A DNA stretch of 64,000 bases from Demequina sp. NBRC 110057 (lineage in GTDB: Bacteria > Actinomycetota > Actinomycetes > Actinomycetales > Demequinaceae): contig NZ_BBRN01000006.1 of the NCBI RefSeq assembly GCF_002090175.1, positions 372,001 to 436,000 on the forward strand. Reading direction: 5' to 3'. The notes below the pieces were generated by a model. It was given only the letters and a program-made list of their open reading frames with translations, did no database searches and was not told the origin of the DNA. The position numbers were made by a program, and so were the translations under genes. Shown piece by piece: positions 42,577 through 51,519 of the stretch; position 1 is the first letter of the stretch; each line of letters starts with the position of its first letter.

Positions 42577-44364
42577 GTGACCGACTACTACTGCAACCCG
42601 CTCGACCTCGAGTACCGCTACCAGGAAACACGCTTCTCCGGCATGGTCCAGGGCATGCAGATCGCGCCCGCGCGCCGCAGCGTGCATCGCGAAGCGGCCG
42701 ACCCCTCGATAGTGCGCTACCAGGGTCGATACTTCATGTTCGTGTCGATGTCCCGGGGGTTTTGGCACTCCGCGGACCTTGCTTCATGGACGTACCAGCC
42801 CACGGAAAAGCTGCCTGCGTACGACTACGCCCCGGACGTGCGTGTGGTCAACGGTTCACTCCTCATCAGCGCCTCGCGCAAGGGCAAGGAGTGCCCGTTT
42901 TTCCGTAGCGACAACCCGCTATCCGACGATTTCATCGAGGTCAGCCCCGGCAGCTTCGCCTTCTGGGACCCGGCGGTGTTCCAGGACGATGACGGCCGAG
43001 TCTTCCTGTACTGGGGTTGTGACGCAGTGCTCCCCATCTACGGCGTCGAACTCGACGACCAGCTGCGTCCGATCGGAGATCCAGCTGAACTCATACACGC
43101 GGACGTGGAGACTCGCGGCTGGGAGCGCCCCGGTGAGAACCACGTGGTGCCCGAGCCCACGACCGACCTCGAGCGCAAGATCGCACAGTTCTCCGCGGCG
43201 GGCCCGTTTCTCGAAGGTGCGTGGATGACCCGCGTCGGCGAGCGTTACTACCTCCAATACGCGGGACCTGGCACCCAGTGGAACACGTACGCGGATGGCT
43301 ACTTCGTGTCCGATTCCCCGCTAGGTCCGTTCACGTACTCCGACGAAAGTCCGTTCTCCTATAAGCCGGGAGGGTTCATCACGGGCGCTGGCCACGGCAG
43401 CACCTTCGAGGATGAGCACGGCAACTGGTGGCACGCGGCGACGATGCGGATTAGCGTGAACGACATCTTTGAGCGTCGGGTCGGGATCTTTCCGGCCGGT
43501 TTCGACGATGACGGCGTCTTGTACTGCAATCAGGAGTTTGCCGACTACCCGACGGCGGTTCCCCGCACCACGGTGGATCCCCGGGACGTCACCGAGCCCG
43601 AGTGGATGCTGCTGTCCTACAAGGCCACGACGTCTGCGTCGTCCGCCAAGGAGGGGTTCACGTCCGACAAGGCGACCGACGAGGACATCAGGACCTGGTG
43701 GGCAGCGGGTTCCTCGGGCGAGGGTGAGTGGATAGCCGTCGACCTGGGCGAGGAGATGCGCGTCTCCGCACTGCAGATCAACCTCGCCGACGAGAACCTC
43801 GCATCGAGCGCTCCCGAAAACACCGACGGCGCCGACATGGGCCACACCTGGCGAAGCATCTACAGCGAGCACGATGCGGCACTGATCCGGATCGAGGGCT
43901 CCGTGGACGGTGAGACCTGGGACGTGCTGCACGACGGCGCCGCTGAAGGCCGCGATCGTCCTCACGCGCTCATCGTGCTCGACGCGGCCACGCCATTGCG
44001 CCACGTGCGGGTCATCGGCCTTCAGGTCCCGTTCTCAGGGACCTTCGCCGTCAGCGGCCTGCGAGTGTTCGGGCGTGCGCCTGGAGAACGGCCAAGCGCC
44101 GTGGATGCGCCTAGGGCTGTCCGCGCCGAGGGCCGCACCGCCGTCGTCGAATGGGACGGTGTCGCGGGCGCTCTCGGCTACAACGTGCGGTTCGGCAGTC
44201 GCGCCGACAAGCTCTATCGCAGCTGGATGGTGTACGGATCGACCCGCCTCGACATCCCTGCCCTCAATGCCGGCACGGATGTGTGGGTGGCAGTGGACGC
44301 CTTCAACGGTAGTGGCGTCTCGCGAGGCGAGCCGGTGCGAGCGGTCGCGGCCGAGGTGGAGTGA
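42577..44364 (+). CDS. GH43 protein with discoidin-like and Fn3 domains
   Basis: A 595-aa multidomain protein without a signal peptide. The N-terminal GH43 propeller (about residues 35-330) shows HREAADPSIVRYQGRY (base Asp), FAFWDPAVFQDDDG and FLEGAWMTRVG (acid Glu). A discoidin/F5-F8C-like domain follows (about 345-500; CFVTSD-like start TSASSAKEGFTSDKATDED), then a fibronectin type III domain (about 510-595). GTG 42577 with GGAG 6 nt upstream is preferred over TTG 42562. Binding domains are usual in secreted enzymes, so their presence here is odd. Specificity unknown. Confidence 0.85.
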   Translation: MTDYYCNPLDLEYRYQETRFSGMVQGMQIAPARRSVHREAADPSIVRYQGRYFMFVSMSRGFWHSADLASWTYQPTEKLPAYDYAPDVRVVNGSLLISASRKGKECPFFRSDNPLSDDFIEVSPGSFAFWDPAVFQDDDGRVFLYWGCDAVLPIYGVELDDQLRPIGDPAELIHADVETRGWERPGENHVVPEPTTDLERKIAQFSAAGPFLEGAWMTRVGERYYLQYAGPGTQWNTYADGYFVSDSPLGPFTYSDESPFSYKPGGFITGAGHGSTFEDEHGNWWHAATMRISVNDIFERRVGIFPAGFDDDGVLYCNQEFADYPTAVPRTTVDPRDVTEPEWMLLSYKATTSASSAKEGFTSDKATDEDIRTWWAAGSSGEGEWIAVDLGEEMRVSALQINLADENLASSAPENTDGADMGHTWRSIYSEHDAALIRIEGSVDGETWDVLHDGAAEGRDRPHALIVLDAATPLRHVRVIGLQVPFSGTFAVSGLRVFGRAPGERPSAVDAPRAVRAEGRTAVVEWDGVAGALGYNVRFGSRADKLYRSWMVYGSTRLDIPALNAGTDVWVAVDAFNGSGVSRGEPVRAVAAEVE

Positions 44365-44371
44365 CGTCAAC

Positions 44372-44392
44372 GGTCAGCGGTCAGCGGTCAGC
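44372..44392. repeat. Three tandem copies of a 7-bp unit
   Basis: GGTCAGC is repeated three times without a gap. It lies between the GH43 stop and the AraC gene and crosses the AraC stop codon, so changes in copy number could alter the C-terminus SADR. Confidence 0.85.
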
Positions 44393-45649
44393 GGACTGCC
44401 GCGTCGTGGTGCGACGTTCGGGCAAGTCCGGTGCATGTGCGTGCGCTGAGCGGTAGGAGGTTGGCGTGACGCCGTGTACCTGGCGGAACACCTTCACGAA
44501 GTAGTTCGCGTCGTCGTAACCGACATACGCGGCGATGTCGCGAACGGTTCTCGAGGTGGTCGCGAGCAGCCGCGTCGCACGGTGAACGCGACGCTCCGCA
44601 ACGTACTTCGCGATGGTGGTGCCCGTGGCGTCCTTGAACCGTCGTGTGAGGGTTGAGGTCGACACGCCGATCCGTGCCGCTAGTGCGGTGGGGGACACCG
44701 GCTGACTGAGGTGGAGCTCGATCTCATCGAGAGCCCGCCTGACGATCGGCGGGTAGCCGGCCCGCTGGTGCCGGCGTACTGCGCGACTGAACGCGGAGAT
44801 CATCTGCGCGTTGAACTCGGCAGAACGGCGAGCATCGGCGGTGTGGCCAATCCGATGCAGGCGCTGGGCATACTCCTGCGAGATCGCGTCGATCGTGACT
44901 CCAGGTACCCCGCCGCGCTGCGCTGCCACACGCGCCATGATCCTCAGAATCGTGGTGCCGAGGTAGGGGGTAGTGAGATAGGTGATGGTCGAAGGGGTGC
45001 TCGACAGGCGCGCGAGGGTGTCCAGGGCCTCGTGTGTCGACCCGTCCGCGATTGCGTCCATGAAGCGCTGCTCGAGTCGGTATCTCTCCTCGACGACCTC
45101 GAGCGATGCCGACTGCCGCGCCTCGTCCGCGTCTGGGTCGAGGCGGCCACCCGCTGCCATGATCCGTTGAAGAGCTCCGATCGAGTCGCGTACGCCTGCA
45201 GCGCGGAGGGCGGCGGAAGCGCCGCGATGGGCATACTCCGCGTCGACGATCGCGTAGCGCGTCCGGTAGAGGCGGTACAGCGCGGCGTGTGATCGCGGCA
45301 GGGCATTCGCCCTCACCAGTTCGGGCACGGTTTCTGGGTAGATCGCCTCGTGCGTGTACGGACCGACGATCAGTACATGCGTTCCCCACCGTGCCAATGC
45401 CACCGCCATCCCCAGTGGCTCGCAGAGTTCGTGGATCACCTGTGTCGGCATATCCTCGATCGTTTGTCGCAGTACAGAAGCCGTCAAGGCGGGCTGGAGT
45501 TCGGGATCGAAACAGTGGTCGGCCTCGAACACGGTCAAGGTGGAGGCGAGGGCGGTCGTGATCTGCACGGAGCAGCCGAGGACCTCTTCAATCGCCTCAA
45601 TCGCGGCCCTGGCCGGGGCATCGTTGCCAGTTCGCCGTGAGCCGTGCAC
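44381..45649 (-). CDS. AraC-family regulator with large N-terminal domain
   Basis: A 422-aa regulator. The C-terminal double HTH is clear: SPTALAARIGVSTSTLTRRF and then RTVRDIAAYVGYDDANYFVKVF (about residues 318-395). The 300-aa N-terminal part, with VLGCSVQITTALASTLTVF at the start, resembles the PocR-like sensor region of YesN/AraC regulators and is predicted cytoplasmic. GTG 45649 is supported by GGGGAG 5 nt upstream. It is divergent from a GH2 gene and is its probable regulator. Confidence 0.88.
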   Translation of the reverse strand: MHGSRRTGNDAPARAAIEAIEEVLGCSVQITTALASTLTVFEADHCFDPELQPALTASVLRQTIEDMPTQVIHELCEPLGMAVALARWGTHVLIVGPYTHEAIYPETVPELVRANALPRSHAALYRLYRTRYAIVDAEYAHRGASAALRAAGVRDSIGALQRIMAAGGRLDPDADEARQSASLEVVEERYRLEQRFMDAIADGSTHEALDTLARLSSTPSTITYLTTPYLGTTILRIMARVAAQRGGVPGVTIDAISQEYAQRLHRIGHTADARRSAEFNAQMISAFSRAVRRHQRAGYPPIVRRALDEIELHLSQPVSPTALAARIGVSTSTLTRRFKDATGTTIAKYVAERRVHRATRLLATTSRTVRDIAAYVGYDDANYFVKVFRQVHGVTPTSYRSAHAHAPDLPERRTTTRQSADR

Positions 45650-45672
45650 CGTTGCTCCCCACCTAGTCTCGC

Positions 45673-45701
45673 AGTTCTGCAGAATTCATTCTAGTTCTGC
45701 A
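45673..45701. promoter_or_regulatory. Direct-repeat operator, AraC type
   Basis: AGTTCTGCA occurs at 45673-45681 and again at 45693-45701, 20 bp apart and in the same orientation. This is about two helical turns, the spacing of tandem half-sites for AraC monomers. It lies between the divergent AraC and GH2 genes. TTCTGCAGAA at 45675-45684 is also a perfect palindrome. Confidence 0.6.
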
Positions 45702-45788
45702 TGATGAGTCCTATCACCTGCGGGCACATGACTCCTACCGTGAGCACAGGCCGACGAGTGTCGGCCCCATGCGCCAAAGGAGCCCGCC

Positions 45789-48026
45789 ATGACCACCCGT
45801 TTCGCCCCTGCCCACCGGCGAGAGGCCCTCATCCTCGACGGTTGGGCCTTCGCCCCCGCGGAGATGCCCCTCGATTCGACCTGGGAACAGGTGGCGGCAG
45901 AGGGCGCCGCGACGACCGTTCCGCACACGTGGAACGCGGTCGATGGGCAAGCGGGCGGCGAGTACCGCCGTGGCCGCTCGACCTACGCGCGCAAGATCGT
46001 CGCAAATGCGGGTGCGGCCGAGACCTGGATCGAGTTCGAGGGCGTGAACTCCACCGCCCTCGTCTCCATGGGAGGGCGCGTGCTACGTCAGCACGACGGC
46101 GGCTATTCGACGTTTCGCGTCAACCTCACCGACGCGCTTGTCGATGGCGAGGGCACCGTCATCGTGATCGTCGACAATGCCGCGAACGAGACGGTGTACC
46201 CCCAGCGGGCGGACTTCACGTTCTATGGCGGCATCTATCGCGACGTGCGCCTCATCGAGGTGCCCGCTACCCACCTCGTACTCCACGACGACGGCCCGGG
46301 TCTGCAGGTGACGCCCGCGCTCGCGGGTGACCGCGCGGACGTCGCGCTGAGCGCGCGCGTTGCTGGTGCCGCCGAGGCCCGGGTCCGGTTCACGATCGAC
46401 GGTGAGGCAGACGTCACGGTTCCTGTCGTCGCGGGCGCCGCCGAGGCCGTTCTCGTCATCGATCATGTGCGCCGCTGGCACGGTCTTCGTGACCCGCACC
46501 TGTACACGGCGCGGGCCGAGGTCCTCGTCGGCGAAGAGATCGTCGATGGTGTGGAGCTGCGCTTTGGGTGCCGCGAATTCAGTATCGACGCTGATCGTGG
46601 GTTCCTGCTCAACGGCGAGGAGTACCCCCTGCGTGGAGTGTCGCGCCACCAGGATCTCCAGGGTGTGGGCAACGCGATCACCGAGGAGATGAAGCAGCAG
46701 GATCTCGCTCTGATCAAGGAGATTGGCGCGACCACGGTCCGCCTTGCGCACTATCAGCACGATCAGCGCTTCTACGATCTTTGCGACGAGGCGGGTCTCG
46801 TTGTCTGGGCGGAGATTCCGCAGATCACGGTGTTCCTGCCCGGTGCGGTCCAGAACGCCCGCGATCAGCTCACCGAGCTCATTGTGCAGAACCGCCATCA
46901 CGCGAGCATTGTCTGCTGGGGCCTGTCGAACGAGATCACGCTTGCCGGTGCTGGCGAGGATGTGCAGGCCGCCCATCACGACCTCAATGACCTCGCCCAC
47001 GAGCTCGACGGCACTCGCCCCACGGTCATGGCAAACCTTTTCCTGCTCGAGACGGACCACCCGCTCGTGACGCTGCCAGACGTGATGTCCTACAACCTCT
47101 ACTTCGGTTGGTATGTGGGCGAGGCCCCGGACAACGACACGTGGCTCGACGACTTCCACACGGCGAACCCGACGACGCCTATCGGCCTGTCGGAGTATGG
47201 CGCCGATGCCAACCCGCTGTACCAATCCGCAAACCCCACCAAGGGCGACTACACGGAGACCTACCAGGCGCTCTATCACGAGCACATGGTGGAGATGATC
47301 GAAGCGCGTCCCTGGCTGTGGGCGACCCACGTGTGGAACCTCGCGGACTTCGGCTCCGCCGGCCGTGACGAGGGTGGTGCGACTGGCCGCAACCAGAAGG
47401 GCCTCGTCTCGTTCGATCGCACCCTCAAGAAGGATGCGTTCTACGTCTATAAGGCGGCATGGTCGACTGAACCGTTCGTGCACGTCGCGGGTCGTCGCCG
47501 CCCTGATCGCGCAGAGGCGAACACCGAGGTGGTCGTGTACTCCAATCAGCGCGAGGTCACCCTCGAGGTCGACGGCAAGGTACATGGTGTCGCCACTGGC
47601 GACCGGGTATTCCGTTTCGATGTGCCGATCACGGGCGAGCACCGGATCACCGCGCGCGCCGACGGGGTGTCGGACACGATCGAGGTGCGCAAGGTGGAGA
47701 GTGTGCCCGAAGCGCAGGTGATGCCGACCACGACTATCGCCAACTGGTTTGACGACGCGGACCTTCCCGCGCCCGAGGGTTACTTCTCGATCCGCGACAG
47801 CCTTGGTGATATCAAGCAGACCGAGGCGGGCGCGCAGCTCCTCGCGACGGTCATGGAGGCGATGGCTACCAGCCGCGGAGAGGTGGGCCGCGGGGTCGAG
47901 ATTCCGCCTGCGATGCAGGCGATCGTTGACCGCATGAGCGTGGAGAAGCTCCTGAGCCAGGCCGGCAGCGTGCCGCCCGAGCAGGTGGCGGCGCTCAACG
48001 CGCAATTGAACCTGATCGCCAAGTAA
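45789..48026 (+). CDS. Glycoside hydrolase GH2 with C-terminal helical extension
   Basis: A 745-aa GH2 enzyme of the shorter beta-galactosidase/glucuronidase type. N-terminal jelly roll (about 1-180), Ig-like domain, TIM barrel with GLSNEI (acid/base Glu) and GLSEYGADANPLY (nucleophile Glu), then RNQKGLVSFDR and a DUF4982-like beta domain. N-Q-K matches the N-x-K uronate motif but is also seen in other GH2 groups, so the substrate stays open. Residues from about 641 on are mostly helical and unlike standard GH2. AAAGGAG precedes ATG 45789. No signal peptide. Confidence 0.85.
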   Translation: MTTRFAPAHRREALILDGWAFAPAEMPLDSTWEQVAAEGAATTVPHTWNAVDGQAGGEYRRGRSTYARKIVANAGAAETWIEFEGVNSTALVSMGGRVLRQHDGGYSTFRVNLTDALVDGEGTVIVIVDNAANETVYPQRADFTFYGGIYRDVRLIEVPATHLVLHDDGPGLQVTPALAGDRADVALSARVAGAAEARVRFTIDGEADVTVPVVAGAAEAVLVIDHVRRWHGLRDPHLYTARAEVLVGEEIVDGVELRFGCREFSIDADRGFLLNGEEYPLRGVSRHQDLQGVGNAITEEMKQQDLALIKEIGATTVRLAHYQHDQRFYDLCDEAGLVVWAEIPQITVFLPGAVQNARDQLTELIVQNRHHASIVCWGLSNEITLAGAGEDVQAAHHDLNDLAHELDGTRPTVMANLFLLETDHPLVTLPDVMSYNLYFGWYVGEAPDNDTWLDDFHTANPTTPIGLSEYGADANPLYQSANPTKGDYTETYQALYHEHMVEMIEARPWLWATHVWNLADFGSAGRDEGGATGRNQKGLVSFDRTLKKDAFYVYKAAWSTEPFVHVAGRRRPDRAEANTEVVVYSNQREVTLEVDGKVHGVATGDRVFRFDVPITGEHRITARADGVSDTIEVRKVESVPEAQVMPTTTIANWFDDADLPAPEGYFSIRDSLGDIKQTEAGAQLLATVMEAMATSRGEVGRGVEIPPAMQAIVDRMSVEKLLSQAGSVPPEQVAALNAQLNLIAK

Positions 48027-48029
48027 CGG

Positions 48030-48078
48030 GGCCGTTAAACGGCCGTGCAAGCGGGCCCGCCATGTGGCGGGCCCGCTT
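48030..48078. terminator. Bidirectional terminator
   Basis: Two hairpins follow each other between convergent genes: GGCCGT-TAA-ACGGCC (48030-48044) and a perfect 13-bp stem with 4-nt loop, AAGCGGGCCCGCC and its complement (48049-48078). The second has A/T bases at its base on both strands, so it can serve both the GH2 and the rhamnosidase transcripts. Confidence 0.75.
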
Positions 48079-48085
48079 CGTCGTG

Positions 48086-50743
48086 TCAGGCCGTGGCCGC
48101 GGCCAAAGGGACTCGCACCACGGTGCCGCCGGCGTCGACGGCGATGGACTCGCCCAGGGGACCGACGATTGTCCCGGACGTGGACGCCGGGGCATCGACG
48201 CTGATTTCAAGCTGATCGCCCTCGACGCGCCATGCCACCGTGATCCGACCACGCGGAGTGTCGTGATGGCCCTTCGCCCAGGTGAGGTTCGCATGCGGGT
48301 GGGGCCGCACGGTGAACCGCTCCCAGCCCACAGAATCCGCCGGTTGACGCAACCCCAGGGTGTGGGTGTGGAGGAACCGGACGACTGCGCCCTTGCTGTA
48401 ATGGTTCAGGGACTCGTGCGGCTCGCCCTCGAGGTCGACGCCGTCCCAGTCTTCCCAGATGGTCGTCGCGCCGCGGCCCACCATGTTCAGCCAGGAGGGC
48501 TCGGTGCGCTGGTAGAGCAGGGAGTACGCGACATCGGCATGACCGGCATCGGACAGGGTCGGCAGCAGGTGCCCGGTAGCGAGGAAGCCTGTGGTGAGGT
48601 GATCGTCAGCCTCGTGCACGAGCTCGACGAGGCGCGCCGCGGCGTCATCGGTCTGGTCGTGGGGGATAAGGCCGAACGACAGGGCTCGCGCGTAGCCCGC
48701 CTGGGAGTCGCCCGCCGTGCGGCCGTCGCCCATGAGGTACTCGGTCCGCCAGGCGTCCAGGACCTTCGCCGCTAGTTCCTCATAGCGTCGAGCTTCCTCT
48801 CCCTTACCCAGCACCACGGCGATGCTCGCGAGCGTAGACGAGGAGAGGTAGAGGTAAGCGGTGCCCACCTCCCCCTTGTCCGCCATGAACCATTCCATGG
48901 GGTTGTCCTGCAACGGATTCGCGCGCGAGCCGTCCGCGTTGCGAGGCACTGGCTCAGTCCACTCTCCCCAGTGAAATGAGCCGTCCCACAGGTACTGCTC
49001 ATGAGGCGCGGCTTCGGGCTGGGTGCGCTGGCGCGCGATGTGGCGCGCGGACCGAGCGTTGCTTGCAGCCCAGTCGACCCACTGGACCATCGCGTCCCAG
49101 TTCTCTGTGAGGACCGTCTCGTCGCCGTAGGACTTGTACATCTCCCACGGCACCAGCACGATGGCATCGCCCCAGCCTGCCGAGCCGGTCATCATCGCGA
49201 ACTGGTCGTTGAGCTTGAGCTTGATGCGGCGCCCGTCCGGCGAGAAGTTGGCGACACGTCCGTCGGGAAGTTGGTCGTCCCGCACGGACCTCAGCCACTT
49301 GCGCGAGAAGCCGAGCACGTCGTAGAGGCGTGTCGCCGTGGGTGCGAACACTTGGTAGTCGCCGGTCCAGGCGAGGCGTTCGCGCGTGGGGCAATCGGTC
49401 GGCACGTCGACGGCGTTACCGCGAAAGCTCCAGTCGGCGATCTCATGGAGGCGGTTGAGTGCCGCGTCGCTGCATGAGAAGGATCCCGTGCGCTCGAGAT
49501 CCGTATGGACCACTCGCATCGACACCGAAGCGGGATCGAACGGCGCGCCGTCGCGCGTCACGCGCGCGAACTGGAAGCCATGGATGGTGTGCCGGGGCTC
49601 AAACGTCGTGCCCGAGCCATCGGAGATGACTTCGTCGCGTTGCACGAACTGCTTGGTCGGTTCACCCGGCCGATGCGAGTCGAGGTGGCGCGTTTGCAGA
49701 TCCCCACCGTCGTACGCGAACTCTCCGTACTCAATTGTCGTGCGCGTGCCGCGTGTCCCGAGGTCTGACATCGCAATCCAGCCCGAGGCGTTCTGGCCAA
49801 AATCGATGACCCATGTGGAGTCGGAGACTTGCCACGCCGAGGCCGCCCTCAAGGTGGCGGTGGCCCGTACTGGCGGCGCCGGCGACCACGAGACAGGGGG
49901 TGCTTGGACGGCGGGGAGAGTCACGGGCATGGGCTCTGACTCGGCGGTGAGGTCGACCTTTTGACCCTCCATGAGGTCGGCCGCGACGATGCGTGAGCGG
50001 CAAACGGTCCACGAATGATCCGTACGGATCACGCGCCGTGAGCCGTCACGGAGGTCGAGGTGGACCTCCGCGCGTACTCCGGGGGTGTCGCCCCATTCGG
50101 CGGGGATGCGAAAAGCCCCCACGAGCCCCTGGTACCACCCGGCGGACACGGTGAGCTCGAGTCTGTTGGCTCCCGCGACGATCAGGTCCGTGACGTCGTA
50201 CGCCTGGGCGTACAGGGTGATGTCGTAGGAGGACGTTCCTGGCGCGAGCTCGGTGGAGCCCACGCGCGCCCCGTTGACTGTGGCGTCGTAAACTCCGAGC
50301 GCCGTGGCGTAGAGGCGCGCCCGCACGACGTCGGCGTCGACGGTGAATGCCTGGCTGAAGGTGTGGGCGGGAAGGTGTCCGCGGGAGGCCTCGGCCGACG
50401 CTGGCAGGGCAAGCCATGCGGCGCTCCAATCCTCATCAAGCAGACCACATTCGAACGAATGTGGGACGCTCCACTCGCCTCCGGTGGCACGCACGCGCCA
50501 TGCGACGCGTTGGCGGCTCGCAAGGGGCTCATAAGGCCACGGCACCTCAAATGTGCCCTGGGCAACGCGGTGAATGCTCGTTGGGCCATCGTCGATGCGC
50601 GTTTCAATCTCGTACACGGCGGCGCTGTCCGCGCCGGGGCCGGGTGTCCACGTGAGCCGAGGCTCGCTCCCCGTCACCGTCACGGTGTCTCCGCCTGCAT
50701 CGACGCGGAGGCGGCTCGGGGTGATGGAGCATGGAGCGTTCAT
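48086..50743 (-). CDS. Alpha-L-rhamnosidase, GH78
   Basis: An 885-aa enzyme releasing terminal alpha-L-rhamnose. N-terminal beta domains (about 1-330; WSAAWLALP, LGVYDATVNGARVG) precede the (alpha/alpha)6 barrel (about 430-780) with the catalytic-acid region DVPTDCPTRERLAWTGD and the base region WEDWDGVDLEGEPHESLNHY; a small C-terminal beta domain ends it. Lengths and motifs fit bacterial GH78. ATG 50743 has AAGGAG upstream. No signal peptide. Divergent from a TetR gene whose probable operator sits in its promoter. Confidence 0.94.
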   Translation of the reverse strand: MNAPCSITPSRLRVDAGGDTVTVTGSEPRLTWTPGPGADSAAVYEIETRIDDGPTSIHRVAQGTFEVPWPYEPLASRQRVAWRVRATGGEWSVPHSFECGLLDEDWSAAWLALPASAEASRGHLPAHTFSQAFTVDADVVRARLYATALGVYDATVNGARVGSTELAPGTSSYDITLYAQAYDVTDLIVAGANRLELTVSAGWYQGLVGAFRIPAEWGDTPGVRAEVHLDLRDGSRRVIRTDHSWTVCRSRIVAADLMEGQKVDLTAESEPMPVTLPAVQAPPVSWSPAPPVRATATLRAASAWQVSDSTWVIDFGQNASGWIAMSDLGTRGTRTTIEYGEFAYDGGDLQTRHLDSHRPGEPTKQFVQRDEVISDGSGTTFEPRHTIHGFQFARVTRDGAPFDPASVSMRVVHTDLERTGSFSCSDAALNRLHEIADWSFRGNAVDVPTDCPTRERLAWTGDYQVFAPTATRLYDVLGFSRKWLRSVRDDQLPDGRVANFSPDGRRIKLKLNDQFAMMTGSAGWGDAIVLVPWEMYKSYGDETVLTENWDAMVQWVDWAASNARSARHIARQRTQPEAAPHEQYLWDGSFHWGEWTEPVPRNADGSRANPLQDNPMEWFMADKGEVGTAYLYLSSSTLASIAVVLGKGEEARRYEELAAKVLDAWRTEYLMGDGRTAGDSQAGYARALSFGLIPHDQTDDAAARLVELVHEADDHLTTGFLATGHLLPTLSDAGHADVAYSLLYQRTEPSWLNMVGRGATTIWEDWDGVDLEGEPHESLNHYSKGAVVRFLHTHTLGLRQPADSVGWERFTVRPHPHANLTWAKGHHDTPRGRITVAWRVEGDQLEISVDAPASTSGTIVGPLGESIAVDAGGTVVRVPLAAATA

Positions 50744-50821
50744 GAGACTCCTTCGTCTGGGTGGGCTCGGCCGTAAGGGTGGCGGTTTGAGTGGTCCCCT
50801 ACGCGCCACGATCGTGAAGAA

Positions 50822-50850
50822 ACAGTAACCAACGTGGTTACTTTAAACAA
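50822..50850 (-). promoter_or_regulatory. Rhamnosidase promoter with TetR-type operator
   Basis: On the minus strand, -35 TTGTTT (50845-50850) and -10 TACTGT (50822-50827) are 17 bp apart. The 19-bp palindrome AGTAACCA-ACG-TGGTTACT (50824-50842, perfect 8-bp arms) fills the spacer and covers most of the -10 box. This geometry fits simple repression. The TetR gene is transcribed the other way. Confidence 0.78.
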
Positions 50851-50912
50851 GCGATAGGCTCTGACGGCGACGCGCAGAAGCGCGGCGGCGTCCGGTGACG
50901 GGAGGCGGCGCG

Positions 50913-51518
50913 ATGGCAGACGAAGGAGCCGGCGCGGAGGTGCGCAGGCGAGGGCCAAACTCCTCGACCCCCGCCAGGCGAGCCCAGTTGGCGCGAGCGG
51001 CACTGGAGAGTTTCGCGGAGCACGGCTACGAGCGCGCGTCGCTGCGTGACATCGCCGCACGTGCGGGCGTCACTCACGCGGCAGTACTGCGCCACTATGC
51101 GGACAAGGACGAACTGCTGGTCGCGGCGCTTGAACTGCGCGATCAAGAGGACGCCGCCGTGAGCGAGCGTTTGCAAGATGCGCACGCCACGCGGTCGGAG
51201 ATCATTGATGCGATTTTCCGGCAGGAGTTCGCGGACCCAGGATTGCAACGGAACTGGTTGGCGCTGACCATTGCGGCCACCCACCCCGATCACCCCGCCC
51301 ATGACTTCTTCGTGCGCCGGCGTGAGCGCATGCGGGCGAACTTCCGCGACACCGTCCTCGTCGGCACAGGTGAAGAAGTCCTGACGGCGTCGGACAAGGT
51401 CACTCTCTTGCAGGCGCTGGTCGATGGCGCGCGGATTCAATCCCTGCTCGATCCCGAACGCGACGTCCTCCACTTGGTCGAGGTGGTGCTGGGGCTGGTG
51501 GCGGGACCGTCAGATTGA
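50913..51518 (+). CDS. TetR-family regulator
   Basis: A 201-aa TetR/AcrR protein. The N-terminal HTH is FAEHGYERASLRDIAARAGVTHAAVLRHYADKDELL read in pieces from about residue 35 to 68; the helical C-terminal domain should bind a ligand and dimerise. ATG 50913 has GGGAGG upstream. Divergent from the rhamnosidase, with a perfect 19-bp palindrome between them; a near copy lies in the family-5 binding-protein promoter. A rhamnoside, rhamnose or an aglycone could be the inducer. Its stop is 1 bp from the convergent MFS stop. Confidence 0.9.
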   Translation: MADEGAGAEVRRRGPNSSTPARRAQLARAALESFAEHGYERASLRDIAARAGVTHAAVLRHYADKDELLVAALELRDQEDAAVSERLQDAHATRSEIIDAIFRQEFADPGLQRNWLALTIAATHPDHPAHDFFVRRRERMRANFRDTVLVGTGEEVLTASDKVTLLQALVDGARIQSLLDPERDVLHLVEVVLGLVAGPSD

Positions 51519-51519
51519 C

